From NCBI GenBank assembly GCA_030263805.2, contig CP136011.1:845735-909734 (forward strand): a stretch of 64,000 nt of DNA, written 5' to 3'. The notes under the pieces were generated by a model that was not told the DNA's origin, did no database searches, and worked only from the letters and a program-made list of their open reading frames with translations. Positions 30,101-38,083 of this stretch are shown one piece after another. Origin of the DNA: Pseudomonas sp. FeN3W. Its GTDB lineage: Bacteria; Pseudomonadota; Gammaproteobacteria; Pseudomonadales; Pseudomonadaceae. A program made the translations under genes and the position numbers. Within the stretch, counting starts at the first letter, position 1. Every line of letters starts with the position of its first letter.

Positions 30101-31151
30101 CGTCAGTGCCGACCACAGTATTCTCGCCGAAACTATTTACAAATCTAAGCCCGCCAAGTCGAAAATCATGCCAGTTACTCCTTGGGATTCGCCAGGCAAG
30201 CCGAATAGGGTTTGTCTTAACATATGAACCCGGCACATAAGGGACAAACCCTCTTAAACCTGGCGCCAATTCAGTTGTAACGGATGGATCATAAACACCA
30301 AAAGGTTCAGAGGGGGCGTTACCTATATTGTCAAACATCACCTTTTGGCGGGCTGTGGATGTGCTGTTGCCCGCCTTGTCCGTAACTGAAAATTCAACGT
30401 CAAAAGCCTCGTCAAGGTCGGAGTCAGGAAAGAAACCTGTACGGTATTGAATGGAAGCGTTTCGATCAACCTCAGAAAAAAGCACATTGTGTGCTTTATA
30501 TAGTTCCCCAGATGATCTATAAACCTTAGCGGTTACAGATTTAATGCCCGAAGTATCACTGAAACCATTAAGCGTAAAACTTGAGTATGTTGGTGAATCA
30601 AGGGCAGCAACTCCCAGCTTCCATACATTGCCTGTTAAAACAGGATTTCCCCACGTGTAAGGGCGAGGGGAAAAGCTTCCAGCCAGAGGGGCAATTGTAT
30701 CAATTACAAGCTGATTCTCATCATGCTGAACAAGCGCTCCAGTGCTTGAACGAATTTCAGTTCTCACAGTATATCTGCCGTCAGCGAGCTTAGGGCTTAC
30801 AAATTCTTCCGCATAGTAACTATTACCATTGAAGGTTATGACATCAGATGCCCCAAGCAATTTAGAGCTTTCTTTTCTGAAAACGGGTACGGATTCCCCA
30901 ATTTTTGTAATTGCAATAGCAAGCTTGCGGTCTATACCGCCGCTGACCATAAACGAAATTTCAGATGATGGATTTATGAATGCGGTCGTTGGCAATGCAT
31001 CATTTTTCACACCCGTTGTTGTTGTGTAATTGTATTTAACAAGATCCGCGAAAGCATAATCTGATGAGAGAACACCAAGCGCAAGAGATCCGAGCATCAA
31101 AAGCGAGAGCCTGCGCGCTGGCGGCAATCTATCTTTTCGAAATGAAATCAT
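27102..31151 (-). CDS. Giant secreted Ig/cadherin-like protein, 1349 aa
   Basis: A Sec signal peptide (RRLSLLMLGSLALGVLSSDYAFA) follows MISFRKDRL at ATG 31151; the upstream GTG at 31160 overlaps the ribosome site. The body is a string of beta-sandwich modules. Early ones are Ig-like (VTDKAGNSTS-type). The last three carry the cadherin/VCBS-like signature GYVGEDTFGFRVSDESG, EYYGEDNFSYVATDEAG and so on. It is probably exported to the surface or periplasm; no anchor or LPxTG is visible. It may be an adhesin or conjugation-surface protein. Cysteines are few, unlike the 1898-aa protein at 45.7 kb. Confidence 0.85.
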   Translation of the reverse strand: MISFRKDRLPPARRLSLLMLGSLALGVLSSDYAFADLVKYNYTTTTGVKNDALPTTAFINPSSEISFMVSGGIDRKLAIAITKIGESVPVFRKESSKLLGASDVITFNGNSYYAEEFVSPKLADGRYTVRTEIRSSTGALVQHDENQLVIDTIAPLAGSFSPRPYTWGNPVLTGNVWKLGVAALDSPTYSSFTLNGFSDTSGIKSVTAKVYRSSGELYKAHNVLFSEVDRNASIQYRTGFFPDSDLDEAFDVEFSVTDKAGNSTSTARQKVMFDNIGNAPSEPFGVYDPSVTTELAPGLRGFVPYVPGSYVKTNPIRLAWRIPRSNWHDFRLGGLRFVNSFGENTVVGTDASYVYLVGSLPYRAEDVNYIRFYNFGEWGSQGTIKYDLKLDPSAPRTPVISKIEYYFSDKGWMNYSGRVVAPQELPVRISKVRYTVEPRPFNQIATHLGSCTIPAGLTQCEISAIRDLAKGTSGYLHDQGVLKSADGALSASGQWADVWWNNQYLPIISHTYDPSAMLLHLKIRQPQQGAFQNMLGHNTAWLEDSSGKQLSVSKKLTAASGENFEYEFDLKTLPEGSYSLIAAASEKLGAVSKVALFNFQSDRTNPVVTVRRGQSDSIDTLDKLSFTVSDNKDPSPVITSVTLTGGPAKESIALSYRKISSTTYGLEYPILFPSLAAGESYVLSVTAQDAQKNVGVGSVSFRYTPSMAGIIGHPAGIVSIPAVSSEFNRNDGSRVINSEQLRLADGTPVSGIYDVMATLRSDAVSPLKVAGINVNPGQTVMLGQLNFTSTNGKIAVPVIPLNRGAEGSNGLIISTSAPNSPVVYANVVTWLPGITMEIGDENPVQAMTLAKAEVKPAINNFCQLTTSVSIARQADPIMSPVCLFEWTQIPRGLVAQAMTQGYDHPMTRLTGRPLDAGKQKIGYSISIYNMGSDKVLLDSGEHEIDVQPAEGSASFKHSLMGTSALRAVEAQHITMEQLTGPACSITGDQAVAMTTDSTPICLIEFTELPVDLREKSKEPLVLEGVFKKTGKHSIQWVASIFDTAGKKLILEHGSSYIDVIHPPAETALVFNVDESSSAHIAPSESHPEAWGVKTYSARYQPSYGSVESTRDGFVYTPAVGYVGEDTFGFRVSDESGMFADGVAHVTVDKFNYAPTFTGVIIHTNEGMVSDPAPAVVNDLNKWDSHRITIKNQPRHGVLEVVDDKFVYTPEAEYYGEDNFSYVATDEAGLSIEGKGVVIVSRYNRAPTSILPGEIVMQAGRGGSTTLRVLDPNRDDSHQLHLIKQPAHGMISIDGMRLVYRTRGNQNTAVTIRAVDQDGMFVDRSLRITFATEPQSDNVIRLTAPVLRAK

Positions 31152-31339
31152 GATACCCACCTTGAAAGCTTTTGAAATCGACCAGCGACACCAAGAACTT
31201 GAATATTTTCTTTAATACATGGTTTCATATTGGCTAATTAATGTCCAGTCGACATTAGCTCGCAACGACCACACATCATGATACGGCGGGAACCCCTAGG
31301 GTTAAATGCTTGCATCATGTAGGAAATAATGTGACTATA

Positions 31340-31357
31340 TTGACAGAACCACGTCAA
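31340..31357 (+). promoter_or_regulatory. Palindrome upstream of 31372
   Basis: TTGAC-AGAACCAC-GTCAA: the plasmid palindrome arms with 8 instead of 5 nt between them, 14 nt before the ATG. A TATATA stretch follows. The spacing differs, so regulation by the same factor is uncertain. Confidence 0.4.
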
Positions 31358-31371
31358 TATATAGGCACTTT

Positions 31372-31773
31372 ATGCGCTCTAAATTACTACTTGCACTCGC
31401 CATTAGCTTTCCACTGACACTCACCTCGTATGCCAATGCGGCGATCACTGTTGATCAGAAAGCCGAAATCATGGCTGATGTTATCAACGCAGTCACCCCG
31501 AAGACGCAGGACAATGTCACTGTGCTCGGGGCAAGACATGAACAAAACACGGTCATCATTGATGGCGTAGTAAACATCAAGCAGCTTGAAAACGTTACGG
31601 ATGTGGAGTTTCAGAAAATCACCCCGATCCTGAATAAGGCATTTGGCTATGGGGTGTGCAGCGAGACCAGTCAAAAGCAATTCATTGATGAAGGTGGCAT
31701 TATCGAATACAGCCTGAAGGAAGCGGCTTCAGGTCGAGTACTGAGCTTTAAAGTCGAAAGCTGTGCAGGTTAA
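31372..31773 (+). CDS. Exported small protein, 133 aa
   Basis: Signal peptide MRSKLLLALAISFPLTLTSYANA, then a mature part of about 110 residues with Cys pairs (GVCSET and SCAG), probably a periplasmic disulfide protein. No family is recognised. The leader is very short, so the transcript may be nearly leaderless. Confidence 0.75.
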   Translation: MRSKLLLALAISFPLTLTSYANAAITVDQKAEIMADVINAVTPKTQDNVTVLGARHEQNTVIIDGVVNIKQLENVTDVEFQKITPILNKAFGYGVCSETSQKQFIDEGGIIEYSLKEAASGRVLSFKVESCAG

Positions 31774-31781
31774 GCGATGAA

Positions 31782-32393
31782 TCAGGCCAGAGCGCTTGCC
31801 CTGGTCTTCATCCACACAATGTGAGCAACCTTCGCAAAGCCAGAGGTGAAGCAGACCATCTGCAAGGCAACCATTGGCCAATTCTCATCACCAATGAGCA
31901 GCGGAAGGTACACCACATTGCCAAGCATCGATAATCCCAGGTATGCGAACAGCGATATGCTTCCGAGCGCCTGAGTGCTGATCGTAAAATAACCAACCAT
32001 AAAGCACACCATGGCCAGCATACCCAGGAACAGTGGCATCATTTTGTCTGCCGAGGCCGCAATAACATCAGGCAAGCCAAGCACCATGACAATGAGTGCA
32101 GAGATCATGGCAACGCCTACAAGGGTCTTGAAATTGAGCCCCATGCGACCGCCTGTATACAATGAAACCAGACCTGAAGATGCGATTACAATCCAGAAAC
32201 CGTTCAGCACATGCGTGACAAGTGTTCCAGCCAACATGGTCGGGAAGCACAGAGCAATTCCACCCAACAGATTCAGCCACAAGAATAGGGCCGGACGCCT
32301 TTGCGCATAGCCTAGCATTGCTACGATGAATGAGAGGCTGATGGCCACAGTGCCTGCATAACCAATTGCATTAAAGATGGCATGAATGACCAT
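31782..32393 (-). CDS. Multi-pass membrane protein, CBU_0592-like
   Basis: A 203-aa integral membrane protein with about six helices. The opening IGYAGTVAISLSFIVAML followed by RRPALFLWLNLLGGIAL resembles the CBU_0592/YgjV-like small membrane family, whose role is unknown. The ribosome site is AGGAGCG. It converges on the 31372 gene with an 8-nt gap. Confidence 0.7.
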   Translation of the reverse strand: MVIHAIFNAIGYAGTVAISLSFIVAMLGYAQRRPALFLWLNLLGGIALCFPTMLAGTLVTHVLNGFWIVIASSGLVSLYTGGRMGLNFKTLVGVAMISALIVMVLGLPDVIAASADKMMPLFLGMLAMVCFMVGYFTISTQALGSISLFAYLGLSMLGNVVYLPLLIGDENWPMVALQMVCFTSGFAKVAHIVWMKTRASALA

Positions 32394-32457
32394 TGCATCG
32401 CTCCTTTCAATTAACGCATAATTAAATTAATAAAAACCGTGTTAAGCAGGATTTCAC

Positions 32458-32889
32458 ATGAAAAACTTCATCAGGCGTATGTCCATTGGCTTTCGGAAAG
32501 ACCGAGAAGAGCTATCCTTGACAATAAGTGTTTATCTTAACATGGTTTTGATCGCCATGCGAGGATTTCTAAAAAACGCCGTCATGATTGGCATCATAGG
32601 ATCCATTGTTTACTGGCTGGGTTACCTGACCATGAGCCTTTCACCCAACAGTATGCTCACGAGCCCGATCTGGATGGTATACACAGAAGACTACAGGAAC
32701 CTTGCTGCACAATTATCACTTGGGACGGTGCTTGCTGGCGCCTTTCTCTATGCATTTAGAATATACGAGATTGGCCTATTTGTAGAAAAAAGGTACATCG
32801 AAGAAGATATTCTTTTCAGTGATGAGCAGGTAAAGACCTATTCAGACATCCTTGATCAAGAGGAGGGTGATCAAAAGCAAGAGGTTTAA
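32458..32889 (+). CDS. Two-helix membrane protein, 143 aa
   Basis: Ribosome site AGGA. Two membrane segments: AVMIGIIGSIVYWLGYLTM at about 41-59 and LSLGTVLAGAFLYAF at about 87-101. The acidic C-terminus (DQEEGDQKQEV) is probably cytoplasmic. No family is recognised. It is divergent from 31782. Confidence 0.7.
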   Translation: MKNFIRRMSIGFRKDREELSLTISVYLNMVLIAMRGFLKNAVMIGIIGSIVYWLGYLTMSLSPNSMLTSPIWMVYTEDYRNLAAQLSLGTVLAGAFLYAFRIYEIGLFVEKRYIEEDILFSDEQVKTYSDILDQEEGDQKQEV

Positions 32890-32986
32890 ATCATCCATAC
32901 CAAATATGCATGAAGTGTCAATAGATGTTGGTCTTGTATTTCAGCCCTGATGTGTGAAAATTAATAAAACAACAAGGGCTGTACAC

Positions 32987-34009
32987 ATGAAATCATCTAT
33001 TTCCACAATTTTGCAAAGACCAGAAGCGCAAGTCAGTGAAAAATTAAATTCCATCCTGAATGTATTTTCCGAGCAGGCTTTGACTGATTTAATTCGACAG
33101 CGAATGATGGAAGAGGGCTCTTCATTATTTATTGAAGGCGCAACAAATCTTGCTGAGATTTTTGTCGGCATGATTGCAGACTTAAGGCGAACCTCGCCCG
33201 TTTCCAATGATGTTATCACCCACATCAACAGCCTTGACTACCTTGCAAAGATTAAGTCAGAGACAAGTGATGAAGGCCTGTCACGTAAAATTGACCAGTA
33301 TCTAAAATCATTGCCAGGAGCCCCAGAGGTAAGCGTGGCGGCGAAAAAACATCATGGCCTTGTTTCCATGTATCTGAACCATGCGATGCGTCAGCTTATG
33401 GTTGATCTAGAGGATGCCAGGGCACACGAGAAGCATGTCAGACCTGCCAAAGAGGGGGACGTGGTAGCTGAAGGCCCTGGATTCGATGTCGTGGTCGACA
33501 AGGCTGGAAATCATGTCCGATACCCCGATGGCAATACTTCAGTCATCGTTATGCATGACGTAAGAGAAGGGCACTTTCTGATGGTAGAGCGATACAATCC
33601 GATAAAGGGAGTTTACGTGCTCGAATTTCCTCGGATTAAGAGCTCAAGCTTGCACACGCGAGATAGCGCACTGAATTCTGAATTGAGAGACCTGACGGGG
33701 CTTCCATTTAGAAATCTGGAGAGGATTGGTCAGGTGTATCCAGAATCCCACATCCTCGAAGGTGCTTGTGAGATCTATTACGGTAACTTCGATCTAGAGG
33801 AAAACCATCAGCAGATGAGTAAGCAGGTGCGCTCGCTCAAGCGAATCACAGAAGACGGGCTTTACCTTGCTGCGTATGAGGCGCGCGTCGAATGCGGCGT
33901 AACCCTTGCGGCCATGTCTGTGTGGCATGCCTTCGAGAATGTGAGGAAAAAAAGGGTTAACAACAGCAAGCGCGTGCGAAACAAGGTGGAAGACGAAGAC
34001 GAGGATTGA
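32987..34009 (+). CDS. NUDIX-fold protein with degenerate Nudix box
   Basis: A 340-aa protein starting at ATG 32987 (AAGGG upstream). An N-terminal helical region is followed by a NUDIX-like domain at about 185-330 (SVIVMHDVREGHFLMVERY ... GVYVLEFPRI). The expected box REx2EExG is replaced by NSELRDLTGL, keeping one Glu but losing the metal-binding pair. Nucleotide hydrolysis is therefore doubtful, and a binding or regulatory role is likelier. The tail is highly acidic/basic (KRVRNKVEDEDED). Confidence 0.72.
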   Translation: MKSSISTILQRPEAQVSEKLNSILNVFSEQALTDLIRQRMMEEGSSLFIEGATNLAEIFVGMIADLRRTSPVSNDVITHINSLDYLAKIKSETSDEGLSRKIDQYLKSLPGAPEVSVAAKKHHGLVSMYLNHAMRQLMVDLEDARAHEKHVRPAKEGDVVAEGPGFDVVVDKAGNHVRYPDGNTSVIVMHDVREGHFLMVERYNPIKGVYVLEFPRIKSSSLHTRDSALNSELRDLTGLPFRNLERIGQVYPESHILEGACEIYYGNFDLEENHQQMSKQVRSLKRITEDGLYLAAYEARVECGVTLAAMSVWHAFENVRKKRVNNSKRVRNKVEDEDED

Positions 34010-34055
34010 TACGCGATAATTGACGGGGTTATCATGGATAAAGAGGAAAGAATCC

Positions 34056-34679
34056 ATGAAGCCAAACCCCGTCCCATCAAATGGATATCAAAAAGCCTTT
34101 GAGCTGCTCGAAGCCGCCCGCGTCCTTGCGGGCGACCTTCTGTTTGGCGTGAAAGATGTCGCGGAGGTTGCATCATGCTGCCGGGAGAAGGGGATTAATA
34201 AGGCGAATATTGCCATCTACATCCTGGAGCAGGCTGGCGCTCTTCCAGCTATCTCGACGAATTTCAATTCAGATCTCCAGATGCGGGGTGCCGCAAGCGT
34301 AAGCGCCCTTTTAGCCAATCGTTACTTCCAGCGATCTATCGCGGGCTATGTTTTTTCGCTTTTTGATAACAAAAATAGCGCCTGGCTTTCATCCTTTGCC
34401 AATCTTCTGGCAGAAAATCACCCTTCAAGCTTCCTATACCTGTTGCGCTATACCCCGGAACCATATGAATTGGCAGCGAAACCAGAGATTCTGGCGCTAC
34501 TGAAATCGCTATGGATCGACGGGGTCGACGGTAAAGGCCGCCAAGCAGTAGCCATGAAAGCCAATGAGCTTAAGAGACTCCCTGAGGTGTTCAGGATTAC
34601 GGGCTGGAGTGAGTGCCTCCCTGGAATGAAACAAGGCGCCAACAGACGAGCATTGCTTGCCATAGATATGAGCATTTAA
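34056..34679 (+). CDS. Orphan helical protein with C-terminal hydrophobic motif
   Basis: A 207-aa protein starting at ATG 34056 (AGAGGAAAG upstream). All-helical, unknown. It ends RRALLAIDMSI, one of the twelve similar endings. A promoter TTGATA-18-TATCAT lies just upstream (about 34007-34036). It is followed after 13 nt by the phosphatase gene. Confidence 0.72.
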   Translation: MKPNPVPSNGYQKAFELLEAARVLAGDLLFGVKDVAEVASCCREKGINKANIAIYILEQAGALPAISTNFNSDLQMRGAASVSALLANRYFQRSIAGYVFSLFDNKNSAWLSSFANLLAENHPSSFLYLLRYTPEPYELAAKPEILALLKSLWIDGVDGKGRQAVAMKANELKRLPEVFRITGWSECLPGMKQGANRRALLAIDMSI

Positions 34680-34692
34680 CGAGAATAGAGAC

Positions 34693-35670
34693 ATGAAAAA
34701 TTACGACATCATTGGCGATATCCATGGGCACGCAGACCGGGCCAAGCACCTGTTGAAAAAACTAGGCTACCGGGAGAAGGGTGGCGCATTCAAGCACCCA
34801 AGCCGACACGTCCTTTTCCTGGGTGACCTTATCGACCGAGGGCCTGATCAGATTGCGACCGTAGACATGGTGCGCAGAATGGTTGATGCAGGATCTGCCG
34901 AGGTCGTGATGGGCAATCACGAATACAATGCTGTCGCTTACGCTATCGAAGACCCAGAGCATGAAGGTCAGTACTTGCGTAAACACACCAAGACCAATCG
35001 TCACCAGCATGCTGCATTTCTTGACCAGGTGGGTGAGGGCAGCCCCCTGCATAGAGAGTTCATCAGCTGGTTTAAGACACTTCCCCTAGCCTTTGAAAAT
35101 GAAAGCATTCGAGCCATACATGCTTGCTGGCATTCAGAATATCTGGACAGCATTGCTGATCTGCTTAATGACAATCGCAGCTTGAAGGATCACGCATGGG
35201 TTGAAATGAGTCGCAAGGGCACGCAGGCCCATGCCGCGCTTGAGACATTGCTCAAAGGACTCGAAATAGATCTTCCTAACGGCGTTTTCTACCACGACAA
35301 GGATGGCACCAAGCGCACCCGAACACGCACTCGCTGGTGGGATGCTGAGGCAAGCACATACCGACAGCTCGGCCTAGTTGCGCCTGCCATTCGAGAGCAG
35401 CTACCCGAGCATCGTGTTGATGAACACCTTATCTTGAAATATGACAATGCCAAGCCTGTGTTCATTGGTCATTACTGGTTTAGCGGGACGCCATCCAGGC
35501 TCAGTGATCAGATTGCCTGCCTCGATTACAGCATTGGAAAAGGATGCCCTACTGGGAAGCTATGCGCTTATCGCTGGGATGGGGAGGATACTCTTGATGA
35601 CGGAAAGTTCGTATGGGTAGATGGTGTGGCTCCCCACAAAAGACCACATGAGGAGCCAGGCCTTGGCTGA
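34693..35670 (+). CDS. PP2A/ApaH-type metallophosphatase
   Basis: A 325-aa calcineurin-like phosphoesterase with all metal motifs: GDIHGH (8-13), GDLIDRG (44-50), GNHEYN (about 75), the later His in IRAIHACWH and GHYW. It could be a Ser/Thr protein phosphatase or a diadenosine tetraphosphatase-like enzyme. The ribosome site is GAGAATAGAG. It is in operon with 34056 and followed by a hairpin at 35671-35692. Confidence 0.9.
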   Translation: MKNYDIIGDIHGHADRAKHLLKKLGYREKGGAFKHPSRHVLFLGDLIDRGPDQIATVDMVRRMVDAGSAEVVMGNHEYNAVAYAIEDPEHEGQYLRKHTKTNRHQHAAFLDQVGEGSPLHREFISWFKTLPLAFENESIRAIHACWHSEYLDSIADLLNDNRSLKDHAWVEMSRKGTQAHAALETLLKGLEIDLPNGVFYHDKDGTKRTRTRTRWWDAEASTYRQLGLVAPAIREQLPEHRVDEHLILKYDNAKPVFIGHYWFSGTPSRLSDQIACLDYSIGKGCPTGKLCAYRWDGEDTLDDGKFVWVDGVAPHKRPHEEPGLG

Positions 35671-35692
35671 GCAAAGGGCTTCGGCCCTTTGC
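35671..35692 (+). terminator. Hairpin after phosphatase gene
   Basis: GCAAAGGGC-TTCG-GCCCTTTGC, very stable with a UUCG-like loop but a weak U-tract. Confidence 0.55.
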
Positions 35693-35768
35693 GTCGCCGC
35701 TTGCAAACGAGCCTGAGTTGACCTGGCAATGCCTCCAGTCAATCCATATGGCGTATAGCTATACGCAC

Positions 35769-36104
35769 TCAGAGCCAACGAAGTGGAGCGGGAATCTCTA
35801 CAGATCGCTCAGCTGCATCAATTGCGGCGGCAAGGGACTCGCTACCGACCTTTATTGCGCACTCAGGGAAGGTTAGTACACGCACAGGTATTCTGTTAAC
35901 AGGATCTTCAGCGCGGGCAAATTGGCATTCCTGGCGATATTGACTCACGATACTGGCTTTATCCGAGTTTTCCCGCTCCCATGCAGAAACGGCAGACTCG
36001 CGAGACCTTTCTACCGCCTTGATCGATGTAAAGAACTGGATAGCCACAACCGAGCAAAAACCGATTAAAAATAATACGCAGGCGCCAGTTACACTGATCT
36101 TCAT
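35769..36104 (-). CDS. Single-pass membrane protein, 111 aa
   Basis: ATG 36104 with AAAGGAA upstream. The N-terminal membrane anchor MKISVTGACVLFLIGFCSVV is followed by a helical periplasmic domain with two cysteines (QECQ, PECA), probably a disulfide. Unknown function. Confidence 0.65.
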   Translation of the reverse strand: MKISVTGACVLFLIGFCSVVAIQFFTSIKAVERSRESAVSAWERENSDKASIVSQYRQECQFARAEDPVNRIPVRVLTFPECAIKVGSESLAAAIDAAERSVEIPAPLRWL

Positions 36105-36250
36105 GATGTTTTTCCTTTGAATCATGTGTTTTCGAAATTGATCGGGATCGAGCGCATTGTGATTCTATTTTGATTTTATTGTCAATGGTTAGCCACAAGG
36201 CTTAGCGTGACGATGTTCTGAATGGACGCTAGCGGGACGTCGGTTTTTCG

Positions 36251-36466
36251 TCACTCATCGACTTCGACAAAAATCTTGCCGCCGCCATGGCACCATGGGC
36301 AGCTCAAATCAGGAGTATTGGGCTCTTGCCCTACGAACCGAATGGCGCCTGTACCCTCACATTCAGGGCACTTTTGATCGCTGCCCTTGATAGTGTGGAG
36401 TAACTCGTTTTTGGCTAGCTCAACCAGCTTTTTCCGCTCCGCGCTTGTAAGAAACGCTGTCTTCAA
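36251..36466 (-). CDS. DnaJ-type zinc-ribbon protein, 71 aa
   Basis: Two CxxCxGxG-type repeats, CPECEGTG and CPWCHGGG, as in the zinc-binding part of DnaJ. The N-terminal helix lacks a J domain. It starts at a TTG (36466) with GGAA 9 nt upstream. Such small proteins may assist folding or act in RNA binding. An ATGATGATACGATCATCAT-type inverted repeat lies about 20 nt upstream of the start and may be an operator. Confidence 0.65.
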   Translation of the reverse strand: MKTAFLTSAERKKLVELAKNELLHTIKGSDQKCPECEGTGAIRFVGQEPNTPDLSCPWCHGGGKIFVEVDE

Positions 36467-36554
36467 TTTAATGATTCCGGTCGCTTGGATGATGATACGA
36501 TCATCATGATCAAAAGCTAGAAGGCCTGCCTCAAATGCTGTTTTAACGCTTTGG

Positions 36555-36660
36555 TCAACTACCCGCCACTAAACGCTATCGCGCTATAGTGGGGGCTTGT
36601 AGAAAATCCAGAGCGATAAACAGTCGCAAGGTTTTCTACTTCTAAGCGAGTCATCCTAAT
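36555..36660 (-). ncRNA. Putative omega RNA (reRNA) of tnpB element
   Basis: Just past and overlapping the tnpB 3' end, on the minus strand: GTAGAAAA pairs with TTTTCTAC across a loop, then CCACTA...TAGTGG forms the terminal hairpin (36566-36595). TnpB guide RNAs end at such right-end hairpins, with the guide just beyond. The boundaries are estimates. Confidence 0.4.
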
Positions 36661-38030
36661 GTGACTCGTCTGGGCCTGAAGACAAGACCCTCATCGGCTA
36701 CCGACTTCATGAAGCTATCGCCGATTTCTTTTCGTAAAATATTCAAGGCGCCGTTTACATCAGCGTTCAGCAATAAACCTGTGCTGCTCTGATACAGGCC
36801 GCGTTTCAATCGCCTTCCTGTAAAGCTGCGAGTTCCTGCCAGCCCATAGGTCGGGATTCGATCCAGATCCAGGGCTGATGCCTTGGAGGTGTAGCTTTCC
36901 TCCCTGACAACCACCTCGATTCCATAGACCTCGGCCTTGTATCTGATCTGCTCGATCAGGCGCGCATGCGGGATGCTGACGAACTTCTGATTATTGACCT
37001 TGCCGATGCCAACGCCCTGTTTCCAGTCAGGATTCAGGCCGACCACAATGCGACCGATATCGTGCTGTAAGCATTGGTCGATCACGAAATGGCTGACTCG
37101 GTGCAGGTGGTCGTTCATCCAGCAGAAGCGGCTCACCGCCTTGTGCTTGAGTATTTGCCCATGTCCCTTGCTGCGTAACACCGCCGTGTCCTTGTTGTAC
37201 AGGTGATTGACTGACTTGATGGCCTTGCCATTGACCAGAACAGGGCGAAAACCCGGCTGGTCGGAGATCAGTGTGGCAAGGTTGTCGATACCCAAGTCGA
37301 TGGAAAGGTGTTTGTTTCGATCAAGGAGAATTGAGCCTTTTCCTTGTTGTATAGCAGTATTCTCATATACCACTTCAAGCCAATAGCAGCTGCCATGGGG
37401 CACGAAGCGGATCTCTTGAATGATCTGGTCAGCGCCTTTTGCTTTGAGTGTCTGGTCGACACAGCAGCGAACCTTTACAGGCGCAAGCCCCGTCTTACTT
37501 GGGAAGTGGATTTGGCCATCTCTACAGCTTAAATGCTGAAACGGCATCGAGGCCGTTTTGGCTTGCCTGGCGTAGCCAGGCATGCGGGGCTTGGCCTTGA
37601 AACGGGTGGGGTTCTTCTTCCATTCGCTTAGGGCTGCAAAGTAGCCTTTCCAGTCCTGGCCAAGCCTGCGCAAAACAGCCTGGCTCATCGCATTTGGAAT
37701 GGCCTGGTAAGCAGGATGGGCATGCGAGCCTTGCTTCAGCGCGAGATCAGCCTGCATCCAGCCAAACCGATCACCGGCAAGAAAAGCCTGCCGAATCAGA
37801 TAATTTCCACAATTGAAAAGGGTTTTCGCCGAACGACACAAGTGAGCAACCGATTTGAAATTCGGATCATTGCGCTTGATCAGGATGCGCTCGGTTAACT
37901 GCATGGACTTTTTCCCTGTATGCCTGTACAGTATAGTGATCTAAGCGGGACTTGTAAATGAGAAGAATCAAGAGCCCGAGCGCGTTACCGCGCTGGCGCT
38001 TTCACCTCCACCCAAACGCTACGCGCTCTG
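36560..38030 (-). mobile_element. IS605/IS1341-type element with only tnpB
   Basis: It holds one gene (tnpB) and no Y1 transposase tnpA. The right end is marked by the hairpin at 36566-36595. The left end is probably marked by the GAGCGCGT/ACGCGCTC inverted repeat at 37978-38028. Both ends share AAACGCTA followed by CGCGCT. Without tnpA it would need one in trans to move. Confidence 0.6.
36651..37904 (-). CDS. tnpB: RNA-guided endonuclease TnpB, rearranged catalytic site
   Basis: A 417-aa TnpB. RuvC aspartates are at D203 (SIDLGIDN) and D382 (NADVNGALNIL). The usual second acidic position reads VVGLNPDWKQ with no Glu; an alternative Glu lies in REESYTSKAS (335/336). The CxxC zinc-finger pairs of standard TnpB are absent. 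This matches the known TnpB branch with a shifted catalytic Glu. TnpB cuts DNA guided by the RNA from its own right end and so favours retention of the element. GC content is higher than in the flanking orphan genes. Confidence 0.92.
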   Translation of the reverse strand: MQLTERILIKRNDPNFKSVAHLCRSAKTLFNCGNYLIRQAFLAGDRFGWMQADLALKQGSHAHPAYQAIPNAMSQAVLRRLGQDWKGYFAALSEWKKNPTRFKAKPRMPGYARQAKTASMPFQHLSCRDGQIHFPSKTGLAPVKVRCCVDQTLKAKGADQIIQEIRFVPHGSCYWLEVVYENTAIQQGKGSILLDRNKHLSIDLGIDNLATLISDQPGFRPVLVNGKAIKSVNHLYNKDTAVLRSKGHGQILKHKAVSRFCWMNDHLHRVSHFVIDQCLQHDIGRIVVGLNPDWKQGVGIGKVNNQKFVSIPHARLIEQIRYKAEVYGIEVVVREESYTSKASALDLDRIPTYGLAGTRSFTGRRLKRGLYQSSTGLLLNADVNGALNILRKEIGDSFMKSVADEGLVFRPRRVTLG

Positions 38031-38083
38031 GATGGAGTACTCCGCGCAATTGATAGAACACGGTTATTCCCTTGATGCGTGTC

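Noticed and set aside
36651..37904. Cas12-type effector
   Set aside because: At 417 aa with IS605-like ends and no CRISPR array it is a TnpB.
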